64,000 nt of DNA from Pyronema omphalodes (GCA_024516155.1 JAJJXM010000005.1:868001-932000), one strand, 5' to 3'. Counted from the stretch's first letter, positions 47,440-59,030 are shown. Numbers and translations are program-made. Notes: generated by a model from the sequence alone, not told the origin.

Positions 47440-49231
47440 CTAATGTATGGATCTATTTCCGTACATACCTTCAAGCATATCCTGCGCTACTTTCTCGACC
47501 GATTTGAACGTGTTGAATAAGTCGACCATGCTATCTTCCGGAATGGGAGAGCCGTAAGAGATCCTTGCTTGGTCGAAATATATTTTGAAGCATTGCTGAA
47601 CAGCTCTCTTATAATGGCCTCCTACGATCCTTATGAGTTTATCGGACTCCAATTTAACCAGAAACTCCATTTTATCTAAAGTCTCATGTGTAGGAGTTGA
47701 ATTTTGGAGTCCTTCTCTATGTGTCAAAGTTTCCGAAGAGATTCCTCCAATTTCTAAGAGAATTAATCCCAGTCGATATAAGTCTTCGCAATTCGGCCGT
47801 TCGGTATTACTGGAGGGAAGAAGGGCCATGAGGTGCGGTGACCAATCCCCAGGATTGGGAGAGGATTCGTACTCCGCCAGAAAAGCAATCTTTTGAGTAG
47901 TCCACAGCTTGAACCAAGGAGATGAATGAAGTAAAAATGCCGCAAACCCTAGTTTTGCGGCTAGTAAAAGCTTCTCTGCCTGGGCCTGCATAGGGCTGTC
48001 GTCTTTCTGCAGTAAGTCTCGGAGCGTAACGGCGGCGGAGATTTCTTCCCGCAAAGACTTCGGACGATCCTGAATGGGTTGGACATGAAAGCTCTCCAGC
48101 ATGTATTCATTCTCGTTTTTGTCGAGGAAATATTTCCCGCAAAGTCCGGGTATTTGAAGTGCATTACCGACATTATTTGTGGAGGTGGAGGATTGGCGAA
48201 AGTTTAGAAATACGTTGTGTCGGCTATTGTGAGCAGGTGCTGACATGTGATCCCACAGCCCACAGGCCGAATACGAAGCTACAATGACCGAAAATCTACC
48301 AGCGTAATCCGAATCCAAGGTCGTCTGATTGATGGCGGTCGAATCTCCATGGAACTCAAGTTTGCTGGGTTCTAGACAGAGATATAGCATGTGGCACGAG
48401 CAACGCGGTAATCTTGAAAGGGTCTCATAAAGGCTATTACTAATTTCACCGGCTGTCCGATATTCTTCAAGAGTTCTTGGATACCGCGAATCCATTACGT
48501 TACCTGATATTGTTCCCATACGTGATTTATACGCGGTTAGCGTTAGACGAGACCCGGTGTTTTCCTTGAACTTTATGATATGATGGCAGGTACTGAGACG
48601 AGCAATTTCTTCGTAAAGTGTCTTTAACTGTTCGTGTACTTTGCTATTGCTCCTATTTATCGTCTGCTTCGTTTTGTGCTTTTTTACCCTCAAGCTGCGC
48701 ATAGTCTGGAAGAAAAAATTAGAATATTCTAAAGTCTTAATGAAGCGACTTACCTACCGACTCAAAAAATAGGATAAACGGCGATATTCTATTGCTTGTA
48801 TGGACTGGTGATCCACGGATATCCCCCGGTTTGCGCTGGGCCAAGGTGTCGCTCAACATACATTGAATAGTGTTCAAGATTGCGCTGACATTCTGGATTT
48901 GTCCTTGAAGTACCGACACAAAACTTGGATCCAACGTCTGTTGTATTTGATCGTGTATGCGTTTTAGCATCGCATCTTCATTTTCATGTGAATTTTCGCG
49001 TGATCTTTGCAGTAAGGACGCCACATCTTCTGGCTCAAGGACCTGCTGTAGGAGGGTCCGAATATGCAACATGAACATATTCTCGGCTTGTGTAATGCTA
49101 AGGAGTATTTTATCCATATCTCGATCCAGATTTTGGTACGCCTCAATGAATTCCTTTATGGACATGTACGCTTGAGCTGCTAATATTACCAGGCCTGGAA
49201 TCGCCAGACTGACACCGATAACGTCGGCCAT
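47440..49231 (-). CDS. DUF7580-type protein with helical N-terminal domain
   Basis: Two exons, 49231-48758 and 48705-47440 (52-bp intron, GTAGGT...CCAG, phase 0), total 580 codons (579 aa). Residues 1 to about 150 are helical and begin with a hydrophobic segment (IGVSLAIPGLVILAAQAYMSIKEFIEAYQNLDRDMDK), as in HeLo-like and related fungal N-terminal death-type domains. The C-terminal half carries the DUF7580 signature (KLLLAAKLGFAAFLLHSSPW near 405-425, then DLYRLGLILLEIG), a kinase-like fold common in fungal incompatibility and NLR-linked proteins. The 3' end has an alternative: GTATGT near 47470 with a TGATAAC...TAG pair downstream would replace the last residues by a shorter end. It is head-to-head with the receptor at 49629, 397 bp apart, suggesting shared expression and a joint function. 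Confidence 0.82.
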
Positions 49232-49628
49232 AGAACCGGTAGATTAAGGAATCCCAGCGAAATTTCGTTCTGTATCCGGGAGCCTGGAGGTTATATTAGT
49301 CAGGTTGCTAGGTCATATCAAGAGTTCGTGACGATGGTGTCGACTCTGTCCAAGGGTTGCGCAGTCGTTTCTTAGATAAAAGCGTTCAGATGAAGATAAT
49401 TCTAAGATGTTCAACCGTACACATGTTATCGGGTACAATATTTTGCTGAAGCGGGGAAGTGGTGTGACTTGACATTGCCTGGCCAAGCAAATGCGCCGTT
49501 AGCCGAGAAGCTTATTCTGTGCCACTTCAAGGGAGATAAAGCTGGTGCATATGCCCCCGCACTCTACATCTACTTCGAATCACCTCACCCTTTTCCGAAG
49601 ATCTTGGCAGACCAAATCAATCACAAAT
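49232..49628. promoter_or_regulatory. Shared divergent promoter of the DUF7580 gene and the receptor gene
   Basis: 397 bp between divergent start codons. No clear TATA box or known operator seen. The arrangement itself implies co-regulation. Confidence 0.5.
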
Positions 49629-52600
49629 ATGAGCACGATACCTGAGCCTACGACTTCAAACGTTCTTTCGGCCAACTTAGGCAACGTTGGACCGCTTCTA
49701 CAGTGTATTCTGTCTTTCATATCGAGCACGCTTAAGAAGCACATGGCTCTTCCGACTCCAGTATCAAGCTTTGTGTCCGCAAAGCCTATCCTTGCTAGAT
49801 TCAGATTATGGGCTATGACCTTCGATTGCGAGGGATATCAACTGGATAATATTTTAGCAGAAGACGATTTACTCAAAGAAACAGTGGTCTTATTTCTTTC
49901 CGGGTTTGTTACGGCTGTGGCAAATGAATTCGGATTCTGTAAGCTTCATATTTACTAAACTTTGATTGAAGATCTCTAATTTCATAAGCCCGCCGGAGAA
50001 ATGGCTGACGTATCATTAGTATGTGATCAAGCCATTATTGACGATTTACGAGAAACTATTGCAAAGATATGCCCGGGAACTTTACAGAATTTCGATTGCT
50101 TCAGTGACGAAGACACAACCGGTTCCGAAGATAGCCAGACGGATTCAACCCACCTTACGATCTATTCTAATTCCTCTCAAATCCAAGAGTTAGAGTCAAT
50201 AGTGAATTCACTTTTCGATTTGTCTCCGATACTAGAGTCAGCCGCCGAACGAATTATACGCCGCGAGAGCATGTTAAAAGAGCTTGAAATCTGTTCAGAT
50301 CCGCAACTTATATCCTACGTTAATATCATTCGCAACAAATTCCCAAATGCAGAAAAATCCGTGGTTGAAATCACAGCTCAGGGAGCACTTAATTGCTGGA
50401 ACCGTCTGTTCTCGGGCAAAATAAACGATGTCGAAATTGAGGATTTGGAACCTGTACAGACAAGAGTGTCGTTCAAAGAAAGTCAACATCTGAATACCTT
50501 CAAGGATTCTGGTATTGGTAGCAGTGCACCACAGGGGACTACAACGGCTGCATCTTATGTTCATGATCCGCTCAATTCCAGTGGTATATTACATCAGGAT
50601 ATGGACTTCACACCAGTTATGGCGCCCATGGAACGTATAGCACTTAGAGCACCTACAGCTCCTACAGCACCCTCTATAATTTCTGAGACCACGACCACAA
50701 GTGTGTCCATTGCTCGTTTAATTCCTTCTAGGCCTAAAGTCGATTCATTTACTGGTGGCTTTATCTGTCCGCTGTGTAAAATTCACCAAAATATCAGCAG
50801 CGATAAAACTTGGGAGTATGTATCCTTATTTATCCGTCGAAATTAAAGTATTATTGTGAAAAATAAGTAACGTTAATGATGTATGTAGAAAGCATGTATT
50901 TATGGACCTTGAACCTTACATGTGTTTCTATAAAGAGTGTGACAATTACGGCGCGTCCTTCTCAAGGCTACACGCATGTATGGATCATTATCGAACCGCA
51001 CACTCCAGCACGCAAAAATCAGGCTGCCTATTCAAATGCCAAGCCGGCTTTGAAGAAACATCGGATTACGAATGGCATAAACATTTGGGAAAACACATGA
51101 AGGATATTCTCCTTCTGCTGTTACCGATTTCATCGTATCAGCCAGGCGACAATTGTGACAAGATGCTTGATGACTCTGATATGGATAGCTCCCAGGGTCT
51201 TTCGGATAGTATTATGCTCCATAGGATAGTTGAAGAAGAAGAAGAAGAAGAAGAGACTGGCGAGTCAGATCTTAGCGTATACAAGGCACTTAAGTCATCC
51301 ACACCGATAGACAAGGCGCAGTTGATTGCAGGGTGGCGTGATGATAGCTATATACCAACAACGACGAATATTATGGAGGGAAAGGGCAAAAATAATATAG
51401 GGTATGTACCTCAATATTGTCTTTTCGATATTTACTATTTACGTATTTACTAAATTTAATCGATAAAGTTACCCCTCTGAAGATTCACCCAGCCTGTCGA
51501 GCGTAACTGCAGAGAGAGGGAAAGCGGCTCCTGGACCTGCTTTCGAAATACCCCGCGTAACAGTCGAGAGCCATGAAGCAGCTCCTGGCCTGACTGTCAG
51601 TGTACTTGGCGCTTTTGGTACCCTGATCAAGGCGTGCTTGGAAGGATATAGATTGATCAGTACAGCTCGTAGCGCCGACAAAAATTTCGAGAATCATCGA
51701 TACCAGTTTTCTGTCGAGCAGCAAAAGTTGAAAGATATTACCACAATTGTCATTCGGGAAATACAGGATTCAACCCACAATACCGATGGTGTGAGATTGC
51801 GTCTAATCTGTAGCATACTTATCAGGATTGCACAGCAATTTTCGGATTTCAAACAGCTCGAAAGTCTATATGGCATTCAGGTTACGTCTAGCGACAAGTT
51901 GGGAGAGAAACCAAGCAAGCGATTGTCTAGCGACAAGTTGGGAGAGAAACCAAGCAAGCGATTTTCGATTCGCGAGATGCTTGGCTTTGGGAAATCGGCC
52001 AGGAAAGTTATTGAGCGCGAGGTCGGTGCCTTCGAAGCTGTGTTAAACCTTACGGATCTCCAGTTGGACGAAAACCTCGAGATGACAACACTGCAAACTC
52101 TCGAATCACCTCTCAAGAGAGTTATCGGTACATATTTAAGTCTAAAAACGATTTGCGTGGATTCCAAAAAGGTTCAAACTCTCATCGCCAAATTAGAACA
52201 ATACAATAACAACATGAGATATCTGGTGGACGGGCTCGAAAACGGTATATATCCCCTTTAAATCTGATATCCTTCTTTTTACCAAAAGACATTGGATGAA
52301 TTTCCAGAACATAGAGCAAGAATGACAAAATTTGTTGCCACGGTAGTAACGGATAAGCCCCACTTCATGGTTCCATACCCCAGAAACGAAAATTTCGTCG
52401 GAAAATCATATATTTCATCCTGGTTCGAGGACTATCGGCAAAACCAGATCATTTCTGGACAAGCCGAACATATTGCGCATCTACGCCTTGCACTGTACGG
52501 CCTTGCGGGTGTAGGGTATGTATATGTGCTTATAAACGGAATATTATGTCAAGAGCTCGCAACTAATTCCGTATTTAGAAAAACCCAAGATGTGCTTAGC

Positions 52601-54232
52601 TTCATCTACGAGTATGAGAATAAACGACCGGTCTTTTGGATCAATGCTGGAAGTATCACACAATTTAAAGCTGATTATCGAAAGTTAAGATACCTTGCTA
52701 AGATACCCGGGAACGACGACACCGAGCAAAATTCTGGATTGATTGTGAAACGATGGCTGGAAAGTCCCGAGAGCGGAGACTGGATCCTGGTTTTGGATAA
52801 CGCCGACAACATGTTAGATTCATATACGGTGGCTCCCAAAAGTACTGCGCTTAAGGAAAGCAACACTGTTGCTATCGCTCACCATGGAATCGCAAACTTT
52901 ATCCCACGAAGCTCTAAGGGAATAATTATTGTCACTACCAGAGATCGAGAAGTCGCACGGAATCTAGCAAATCAAAACGTCATAGTCAAGCCAGCACTAA
53001 GCCCTCAGCAAGCAATCGATCTCTTCTACCATCATTGCCGGAAAGCAGAAAACGCAACCGACGATACCAACACTGCTTTACAGCGCCTGCTCAAAGAATT
53101 ACAATACCTTCCGCTTGCGATTGTACAGGTAGCGGCATATCATGATCAGAATATCTCAATTAGCACATCTGAGTATCTTAAGCTTTTTGAAAGAAGAAAG
53201 GAATCTCCGAAACTCAAGCGCCTACTATTGAAGCCGTACAACAATTTTTGGTGGGATGATCGCAAAAATGTAGAAAGTATCCTAACGACCTTCTCCATCA
53301 GCTTTGATCAAATCCAGGAGCAGTCAACGCTGGCCGACTCATTTCTCAGATTCATGGCCTGTATCAACAGAAAGGCAATCCCACGGGATCTACTCTTTCA
53401 AATCCATCTGGATGACGTTGAGGATATATTTCTCATTTCCGAGGCACTGGACAAGCTCGTCAACTTTTCCATTCTTCAGCATGCCAAAGTTGATTTTGGA
53501 TCCGGCAAGGCATACGAAATCCATTCGCTCGTTTATCTCGCTATGCAAACCTATTTGGGATCCGATGAAATGGGTACTGCTTTGAAAAAGGCGTCTGAGG
53601 TTTTATCCAATGCATCACCTGATTATGATTTCAAAAGTTGCAATGCATCACCTGATTATGATTTCAAAAGTTGGGCGACATGGCGACATTATCTACCTCA
53701 TGTTACGGAACTACTTGAGAATCTGGTCGAAGATTCAAAAGCTAGCGCTGATCTCTGTTTGAAGGTTGGCCGGTATTTGATAGATCTTGAGCAGTACTCG
53801 GAATCTCTGCAATTCCACGAAAGGGCAAGAAGGCTGTATGCCTCTTTACGGGGCGTAGGAAGTGCTGAAAGCTTACGGGCTATGCGTCGTATGGAATCTT
53901 TGTCACGACATTGTAGACTAGCGATACAGTCCCAACAAATCAAGGAGAAGAAATTGGAAGTAAGGAGGCGCACGCTTGGAGAGGATCATCCGGATACTTT
54001 AGGCAGTATGCGAAATCTTGCGATTACATTACATGATATAGGAGACCTGAAAGGCGCTATTTCGTTGATGGAGAAGACGGCTTACTCTTACGCTCTGGTT
54101 TATGGTAGCGACCATTCAGAAACAAAGAATGCGGAGGAAACCGTCATGAAATGGAAGGATGAAATTAAAGAAGATGATGGAAAAGATGCGGCTATGGTTA
54201 AAGGGGCAGAAGACAGTGGCGAAGCAGTGTAA
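49629..54232 (+). CDS. NOD-like receptor: helical domain, C2H2-like fingers, HeLo-like, NB-ARC, TPR
   Basis: Predicted fungal STAND/NLR protein. Six exons, 49629-49938, 50020-50815, 50889-51401, 51469-52244, 52308-52515 and 52579-54232, total 1419 codons (1418 aa). Introns (81, 73, 67, 63 and 63 bp) are GT-AG and in phase. Domains: helical N-terminus (1 to about 110); a Ser/Thr-rich linker; Cys/His fingers (CPLC near 353, then WEKHVF..L.PYMC..ECD, H..C..H) to about 430; an acidic run near 480; a HeLo-like domain (LGAFGTLIKACLEGYRLISTAR near 582) to about 790; NB-ARC with P-loop GLAGVGKT near 864, Walker B WILVLDNAD near 936, IIIVTTRDRE near 984 and LPLAIVQ near 1044; kinesin-light-chain-type TPRs about 1240-1390 (RRRTLGEDHPDTLGSMRNLA). 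Exon 4 has no Met before the HeLo-like block, arguing for one fused gene rather than two. NLRs of this kind sense non-self and trigger cell death. The ligand is unknown. Confidence 0.85.
51887..51964 (+). repeat. 39-bp in-frame tandem duplication in the receptor
   Basis: Two head-to-tail 39-bp units (51887-51925, 51926-51964), identical up to the last base, encode SSDKLGEKPSKR(L/F) twice, between the two helical halves of the HeLo-like region. Being a multiple of 3, it preserves the frame. The near identity suggests a recent event. Confidence 0.95.
52516..52578 (+). other. 63-nt frame-preserving intron inside the P-loop (exitron-like)
   Basis: It begins GTATGT, ends TTTAG and has an AACTAATT branch-like site. 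It splits the P-loop between GVG and KT. Its length is divisible by 3 and it contains no in-frame stop, so spliced and retained forms are both open. Only the spliced form has GxxGxGKT. Confidence 0.88.
53608..53673 (+). repeat. 33-bp in-frame tandem duplication in the receptor
   Basis: Two identical 33-bp units (53608-53640 and 53641-53673) encode NASPDYDFKS(C/W) twice, between NB-ARC and the TPR region. Complete identity points to a recent duplication or active expansion. Confidence 0.95.
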
Positions 54233-54249
54233 GCGGTGTTTACTGTAAG

Positions 54250-54266
54250 CCCCCCCCCCCCCCCCC

Positions 54267-54303
<37 letters not shown>

Positions 54304-54517
54304 CGTCTTTAAAACCAGTTTTCATTCTGACATTTATGGTCCAATGTACTAACCGCAACTTTTATACAACAGTCTTTTGGGTCACTTTCAGGAAAACAGG
54401 GGCAAACATGTATGGCAAATTGTACGAGTTTCTTTTTTATTTCTATACTTTAGTTTTCTCGGGCAAAGAATACAGAATGTTTACAGACAATCCTAAGCCT
54501 TTTTTTTCTATCTTCGT

Positions 54518-54556
<39 letters not shown>

Positions 54557-54569
54557 GGGGGGGGGGGGG

Positions 54570-54572
<3 letters not shown>
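54250..54572. repeat. C18-A33 ... T35-G17 inverted repeat, 220-bp loop
   Basis: The left arm is 18 C (54250-54267) then 33 A (54268-54300). The right arm is 35 T (54521-54555) then 17 G (54556-54572), the exact reverse complement in order. The stem would be 50 bp and the loop 220 bp. It starts 18 bp after the receptor stop codon and so probably lies in its 3' UTR. Both arms are homopolymers, so length errors or assembly artefacts must be considered. Confidence 0.85.

Positions 54573-54609
<37 letters not shown>
54573..54609. repeat. (AG)n microsatellite
   Basis: About 18 AG units follow the G17 tract directly, forming the compound T35-G17-(AG)n block. Confidence 0.95.
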
Positions 54610-54611
<2 letters not shown>

Positions 54612-55528
54612 GCTATATCTACAACTGTGAGATCAAACGGAAAAAAACTACAGCTTCAATTTATTTTTAATTAAACATAAACCCCTTCCAGATCAAAGAC
54701 CATGAAAACCCACAAGTATAAAACTGCGACTACATGATATCCATCCCAAGCCCCACAGTTTAATCATCTTCAATATAGAACGAACCAGAAATGGACACGA
54801 ATTTTCTAACACCTGATGGCGGTGCAGGAGATGGTGATAAGGGTGGTAAAGTAATATCATCAGCCACCGACCGGCAATATTATTTTACTCGCCAGCAGGG
54901 GCCAAAGCCACGGTAGAAATATTTTCATTTGTATTGTATTGCGTGGCTTATTTTTACATACATACGTTGTTTTGGGGATGAGTTTTGTAGGCAGGAGTGG
55001 TATCAGGGTGAGTGATGGCTTGTGAAGAGGGTTTGTTTTTGATGTGTTTTCGGAGTATTGGATACATATGTACAGGTTAGGGTCTTTGAAAGGTGGATAA
55101 GGCTTGATGAGGATGGGATTTTGTTTAGTTTTGTCCTGTGTCAAGGGCCTTTCGGGAGTTAGTTAGTGTGTGATGAGATATGCATAACATACTGTAGATG
55201 CATTTGTTAATTTCAGTACAGCAGAATTGCTAGATCCGAATAGACGACTGAATCCAGATATTACCTTGTGGAACGTTTGTTTAACTTCCTTGTTTCAATT
55301 TCAAAATTCACAATTCCAAAACTTCAGATGCCAAAGGATAGATCTTCCCTATATACAGCCATAAAAAAGGTTTCACCATAAGTAACCCAATTCAATTCAA
55401 AATTCTTCTCTGCTAAAAAAACATCACCACCTAACGCCTCCCATAAACTCCTCTTCTATCAATCTGAATTATCCAATCACCCAACTAGGCCACAAATCGT
55501 TGGACAGTGGTTGCAACGCCTATAACGC
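54610..55528. other. Intergenic; no gene seen
   Basis: Lies between the receptor and ALE1 3' ends, which converge. Frames are short and lack domains. Confidence 0.5.
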
Positions 55529-57693
55529 CTACAACTCCTTCTTCCTGCCTACCATACTCTCTCTTCGTCTCTGTTGAAACTCCAATCTAATCTCCTCCAA
55601 ATCCTCCATAGGATCTTCAGGTAATCCCATGACACCAGCACTTCTATCCGTCTTCTCCTTTTCCGCCTCAACCCTTCCCACGCGTTTCTTTTGAAGATCC
55701 ACCAAGAACTTCTTTCCGGGTGAGTTAAAGAATCCTAATGCGGCAAAGAGACCAATATGGGCGAAGAAGTATAAACGGGCCCAGATTTTAATGGAGTCAG
55801 AAAAGGAGAGGAAAATAAAGGGTGCAACAACGTAGGAAAATCCAAGTTGTGTTGCAAGCCAGCCGAAGATGTCGTAAGCTGACTTGTAGCGGCCGTTAGA
55901 TTTGTTGTCGGCTGTGATAAAGAAGGGACGCACATGGCGGCGGAAATCTATTTCCCGTTGTTAACCAATCATTCATCATGGATAACCGAGACCATCTAGC
56001 CCCAAGCTAAGGAAAAAACTTACGTTTAGCGGTAGTTTGAACCAAAGATGCAGTAACGAAGGTGAGGTAATAACCAGGCGAGATTCCATGCCATAGTGCG
56101 GAAGTTCCAAAAGTCGCCATAGAAGACCTAAAACCAGGCTTCTTTCCCTTAGGAGTAACCCTGAGGTATACATAGTTCTTTAACCACTTGTTTGTGTTCA
56201 TGTTCCAAGCCTCTAGGTAAGCCTTTGTGTTCTGTGCCGTCTCCAACGCAATGGGGTCGATGTTCGTAATACGATCCCATCTCTCCACGCCGTTCTTATC
56301 GACGCCATTATAGCCCAGGCCTGCTAGAATACAAGCACCCTCAGTGAGGGACCAGACTCCGTAGTATTTTGTACGAGCAGAGAAGGAGAAGGCGTAGATG
56401 AACCAGACACTATTGATAATGACATTAGCTACGGAGGTTGGACAAACGAGTGAGAGGAAGTGTACCGGCGGAGGAATGAGTAATTCAACATCTCATTGCT
56501 GAGCATGAACTCCATGGTGTACATTCCCGATAGCTTCATAAATACGAAAATCCAGAATAATCCAGTAATAGCTTTCTTTGTAGCTGGGATGTGGGATTTA
56601 GGGATCTTGCGCTTTCGCTTGGTGCCGCCGGATTTGTTGTCTGGGACTTGAACATCGAACATAGAGCAGTCGAGCCATCGTTGGTATTCTCTAAAGTCGA
56701 ATGCAGGTCCAGCAAATAATGAGGGAAAAAATAATACGTAGGCAGCGTAGTCGAGAAGGTTAGGCAAGGCGGAGATCTTTCGGTCTTTTTGAAACTCCGA
56801 TAATTCCTGGTGGTACAAGAATCACATGAGCTTTTCTGTACGTGCCGAATAATTTTACGAAATCCCAACAAAATTTTGATAACGACTTTGTACGAGAAAA
56901 ATTTGGAGGGAAAAAAAAGAACGAAATAAGAACTGACCTCGTCTGGTAACCGCCCGTCATGTACAGACCAGCAAAATGCTGTCAACTAAATATCCCCCAC
57001 AAACAAATCAGTACTTTTTACTTACTTCACTCCCCGCCCTTCGCCCCCGCACCTTGCAGAAGGTTGAACTCTACTGACCTTCATCACCATAACCATTTGT
57101 GCTCCAGTAACATCCACAACCCCAGGGTTTGGATAGAGCTCACGGTACATATGCGAATACAGCATGTGACCCATGAGATAAACAAAGCCCACCCAGGGCA
57201 TGTATGGGCCCTCAACGTAAGCCGAGATAGCATATGCACCTGCAGCGCTTATGAAAAGCGTTCGAATACCTCCCCAAAGGTCAAACAGTCCAACGAGTAT
57301 GAATAACGAAACTCTGTATAGTGGTATTACGTATAAGCTTAGGTTCAATGGTTGCTCGCGCGGTGAAGATGCTGTGGTAGCTAGTAGCTTAGGTTACTGA
57401 CCCAATCAAGAAACAATTCTTCTTCCATGGTTGGGTATCAGGTAGTCGCTTGAGAATTCCGGCGAGTGGGTACGAGAGTAGAAATGAGAAGATGAGCTTC
57501 ACTATCGCGTGTGTGTCAATACTGGAGGTGAAGCTGTAGCTTGGAGCGAGGAGTTATTACGTTCATCTTTCGATGTTCCTAAGCTGTTGGATGCCCACGC
57601 AAAAGCTATCTCGGTGAGTTAGTAGCTGTCGTGTTCAGGAGTTTCACGGCGCGAAAGAACGAGAAACTTACGCAGGTCTATTAGGGGTAACAT
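55529..57693 (-). CDS. ALE1: Lysophospholipid acyltransferase, MBOAT family (Ale1/Slc4/Lpt1)
   Basis: An ER membrane enzyme that re-acylates lysophospholipids with acyl-CoA (Lands cycle). Eight exons, 57693-57672, 57605-57561, 57501-57402, 57313-57079, 56985-56938, 56806-56466, 56409-56024 and 55947-55529, total 532 codons (531 aa). All seven introns are GT-AG and in phase. Features: several hydrophobic segments (FSFLLSYPLAGILKRL; VSLFILVGLFDLWGG); SVHDGRLPDEELSEFQKDRK; LFAGPAFDFREYQRW near 190; YLEAWNMNTNKWLKNYVYLR near 330; and the MBOAT catalytic-His segment FGTSALWHGISPGYYLTF near 365. A charged C-terminal tail (EKEKTDRS...RRRESM) is typical of the family. Start at 57693 (MLPLIDLPFAW after splicing) has tiny first exons and is the least certain part. 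The unspliced frames miss most of the protein. Confidence 0.9.
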
Positions 57694-59030
57694 AGTTCGC
57701 TTTGCGGCTCTACCTAAATGTCATGAAGTATTGATAAACGAAATAAGTAAAGTAGTTAGTTGGCGAATGTCGCGAGGGAACAAAAAAGAGTCTCAACAAA
57801 TAAATGTAAACGTACGGACGAACACCTTGCAAGCGACTGCCAGGTTTGTTTCCCCGACGTGATACGCGAGGCAACCCTGGCAACCCTGGCACCCAACTCT
57901 AAGCCCGTAGTATGACAGCATCAGATCTGATAAGATCATAGGACTACATACCCCCACGATCAGATGCCACCCACGCAAGGGAAACATGAACAGTGAGGAA
58001 ACTGCGCCGAGTGCACACCCCGCCTAATCTCATAAAGAGGACCCTCCTGATGCTATTCTTTGTCACTCCGCACGAGCAGTAAGGGGTTCTCTATCATGCT
58101 CAGCCGCCGTACTCGAGCAGATAACCTATGTATATCCGGGGATGGCCTGGTATAGCATGGCATTGATGAACAGCTTTCGTAAGCCTTTCAATGGTCCGTG
58201 CATCAATTTCATCCAAAATATGAATATTCAAAATGCCAATCTTCATCGGTCTGACGTCTAAGAGTTCGAATATATACCATGTGGCATAAAATCGATATTT
58301 TCTTCGATGAAATACTAGCTACATCGCCACCTGCTTCCCCCACCACTCCCCACCACACGCAACACGGTTGGGGAAAGCCTTCAAGCGATCTATCTCGAGG
58401 TCTGTGCTTACCGCTTGACAGCAAGACATCATGCCAGAAGTCATCATAGCACCGACAAGCCGCAAACCACGTTGCCTAGAGCTCGGAAGTCTGCAGCTAG
58501 ACACCAGAAAATGCCGTCACAAAGACATGTAAACGGCTTCAAGATCTACCCTACTGCAAGGCAGGCCGTCTCCATTAATAATAGCCCACTGCAACAACTG
58601 GATAGCTCTAAACCATCCAAGGAAAGAACCGTCTTCTGCATCAAGGTCGTTGGCGAGTTTCTAATTTTATCACAGAACACATTTCACAAAGATAGCGCAG
58701 AGTCTTTTGGAGGAGCTTCAATGTTGAGCAAAAACCGATTTACAAGGCAATACAACCAGCTAGATAAACAGAATCACAAACAACGCAAAAAAATCAACCC
58801 GGTATACAAAACAAAGTTCCACTCAACCGCTCTTTTATTCAAAGACAAGAAAGGGTAGTGCCAAAAGACAACATGCATAGAAGAATACCCTTATCGAGCC
58901 AATTTTTCCCATTGTCCCACCGCACAGCCCTAACTGTCCCTGTATACAAAGATTCCTGTGGATACGATATTCGGATATCCAACCCCGTAACCCAACAACC
59001 CAATGATTAAAATGATTATAAAGATGGCGT
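57694..59030. other. Intergenic between ALE1 and actin
   Basis: Contains the ALE1 promoter side and the actin 3' UTR side. The 147-codon plus-strand frame at 58415-58858 is antisense to this region and has no domain. Nothing else seen. Confidence 0.5.

Noticed and set aside
54250..54300. C18A33 tract as a retroposed poly(A) tail
   Set aside because: The exact complementary T35G17 block downstream in inverted order is not explained by a simple poly(A) tail, so I report it as an inverted repeat.
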